The notes beneath the pieces were generated by a model. It saw only the letters and a program-made list of their open reading frames with translations, was not told the origin of the DNA and did not search any database. Source: Gemmatimonadota bacterium (GTDB lineage: Bacteria > Gemmatimonadota > Gemmatimonadetes > Longimicrobiales > Gaopeijiaceae). From it: a stretch of 5,788 nt of DNA. Location: NCBI GenBank assembly GCA_015492755.1, contig WGEM01000480.1, forward strand, positions 1 through 5,788, in the 5' to 3' direction. A program made the position numbers and the translations under genes. Below, piece after piece: positions 5,130 to 5,788 of the stretch; within the stretch, counting starts at the first letter, position 1; every line of letters starts with the position of its first letter.

Positions 5130-5788
5130 ATGATTGACCTCACCCCACTGGACGTCCGGAACAAGCGCGGCGATTTCCGGAAGGCGCTGCGAGGCTACGA
5201 GCCCCAGGAGGTGGACATCTTCCTGGAGCTGGTGGCGGAGCGACTGGAGGCGTTGGTTCGGGAGAACCTGCAGCTCCAGGAGCGCACCCGCACGCTGGAG
5301 ATGCAGGTCTCGTCCCAGAGCGGTCGCGAACAGGCGGTGCAGGAGGCTCTGGTGACCGCGCAGGCGCTGCGCACCGAGATCCAGGAGCATGCCAAGCGCC
5401 AGGCGGAGCAGATCGTCGCCGAAGCGGAGACCGAACGGAGACGCATGCTGGCGGAGGCGGAGGCCGAGGTCCGCCGGATGTTCCGCGACGCGGAGCGCCG
5501 GATCCAGCAGGGTCAGGACGCCCTGGAGGAGCTGGAGCGCCGCCGCCGGCGTTTCCTGAAGGCCTTTCGCCAGCTCCTGGAGCGCGAACTGGACGTGGTT
5601 CAGGTGGAGGAGGAGCGGGAGCCGCTGGACGAGCGCCCCATCGAGCTGGAGCTGGGTCCCCCGCCGGCGGCGGCGTGGGCGGCGCCGGCGGCACCCCAGC
5701 CGGAGGATGCGGAGGCCGCCGGCGAGGTTCTCGCGGATGCGAGCATCCCGCCGGAGGCACCGGTGGACGAACTGGCGGAGGCCTATGA
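5130..5788 (+). CDS. divIVA: DivIVA domain-containing coiled-coil protein (3' end beyond window)
   Basis: DivIVA-family proteins are membrane-curvature-seeking coiled-coil scaffolds that mark poles or septa and recruit division or wall-synthesis factors. The frame opens at ATG 5130 and stays open to the window edge; 219 residues are visible. The N-terminal DivIVA lipid-binding motif is clear: LTPLDVRNK (4-12) and LRGYEPQEVDIFLELV (20-35). Coiled coil runs from about 27 to 58 and about 66 to 160; QEALVTAQALRTEI (71-84) and AKRQAEQIVAEAE (88-100) resemble the second DivIVA helix. After about 161 the chain becomes a Pro/Ala/Glu-rich acidic, probably disordered tail. Compared with Bacillus DivIVA, the membrane loop has two extra residues between NK and the RGY motif, and Leu20 replaces the membrane-inserting Phe17. 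The family assignment is firm; the cellular role in this organism is inferred, and it may differ from Gram-positive DivIVA. Confidence 0.92.
   Translation, partial: MIDLTPLDVRNKRGDFRKALRGYEPQEVDIFLELVAERLEALVRENLQLQERTRTLEMQVSSQSGREQAVQEALVTAQALRTEIQEHAKRQAEQIVAEAETERRRMLAEAEAEVRRMFRDAERRIQQGQDALEELERRRRRFLKAFRQLLERELDVVQVEEEREPLDERPIELELGPPPAAAWAAPAAPQPEDAEAAGEVLADASIPPEAPVDELAEAY

Noticed and set aside
3348..5390. A 680-codon open frame on the - strand opposite tonB, yggS and divIVA
   Set aside because: It crosses a terminator and a palindrome, has low-complexity Arg/His composition, and mirrors the third-position GC pattern of the real genes.
5785..5788. ATGA at the window edge as a divIVA stop overlapping a next gene's start
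   Set aside because: The TGA is not in the divIVA frame, which reads GCC TAT GA- and stays open. An ATG here as a new start cannot be judged without downstream sequence.
1..5788. CRISPR arrays, tRNA or rRNA genes, insertion sequences, toxin-antitoxin or defence genes
   Set aside because: No regularly spaced repeats, cloverleaf genes, terminal inverted repeats with transposase, or such protein families are visible on either strand.

Overview
The window is compact, GC-rich bacterial chromosome with every gene on the + strand. It carries a housekeeping and cell-envelope gene set and shows no sign of phage, insertion sequence, CRISPR, tRNA or rRNA. The gene content (FtsH, a CdaA-type diadenylate cyclase in a bacterium with a TonB system, an exbB-exbD-exbD-tonB operon, YggS followed by DivIVA) and the strong GC bias suggest a Gram-negative-type bacterium outside Proteobacteria. 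Gemmatimonadota or a close relative is my best guess, inferred from gene order and protein style rather than proven.

Layout. (1) 1-858: the C-terminal part of the membrane AAA+ metalloprotease FtsH, its 5' end outside the window. (2) 948-1748: cdaA, a three-helix membrane diadenylate cyclase making c-di-AMP, behind an 89-base spacer that holds one copy of a 13-bp direct repeat; the other copy covers the ftsH stop codon. (3) 1771-1800: a near-consensus sigma-70-type promoter (TTGACA, 18-base spacer, TAGATT), then a roughly 65-base leader with a hairpin. (4) 1873-4181: exbB, two different exbD genes and tonB, tightly spaced and ending at a classic intrinsic terminator (13-bp perfect stem, 4208-4238). 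(5) 4284-5006: yggS, a pyridoxal-phosphate-binding homeostasis protein, apparently without a Shine-Dalgarno sequence and possibly leaderless. (6) 5007-5129: a spacer with a perfect 26-bp palindrome. (7) 5130-window end: a DivIVA-domain coiled-coil protein, cut at the right edge.

How they work together. ExbB and the two ExbD proteins form the proton-driven inner-membrane motor, and TonB carries its energy to outer-membrane TonB-dependent receptors. FtsH (membrane protein quality control), CdaA (second messenger usually tied to osmotic and envelope homeostasis) and DivIVA (polar or septal scaffold) all act at the cytoplasmic membrane. YggS beside DivIVA recalls the yggS (ylmE)-to-divIVA cluster next to the division genes of Firmicutes.

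I found no convincing previously undescribed system. The points most worth a second look are the paired ExbD paralogues, the one-sided acidic TonB linker, the uncoupling of cdaA from cdaR/glmM, the possible leaderless yggS start, and the palindrome ahead of divIVA.
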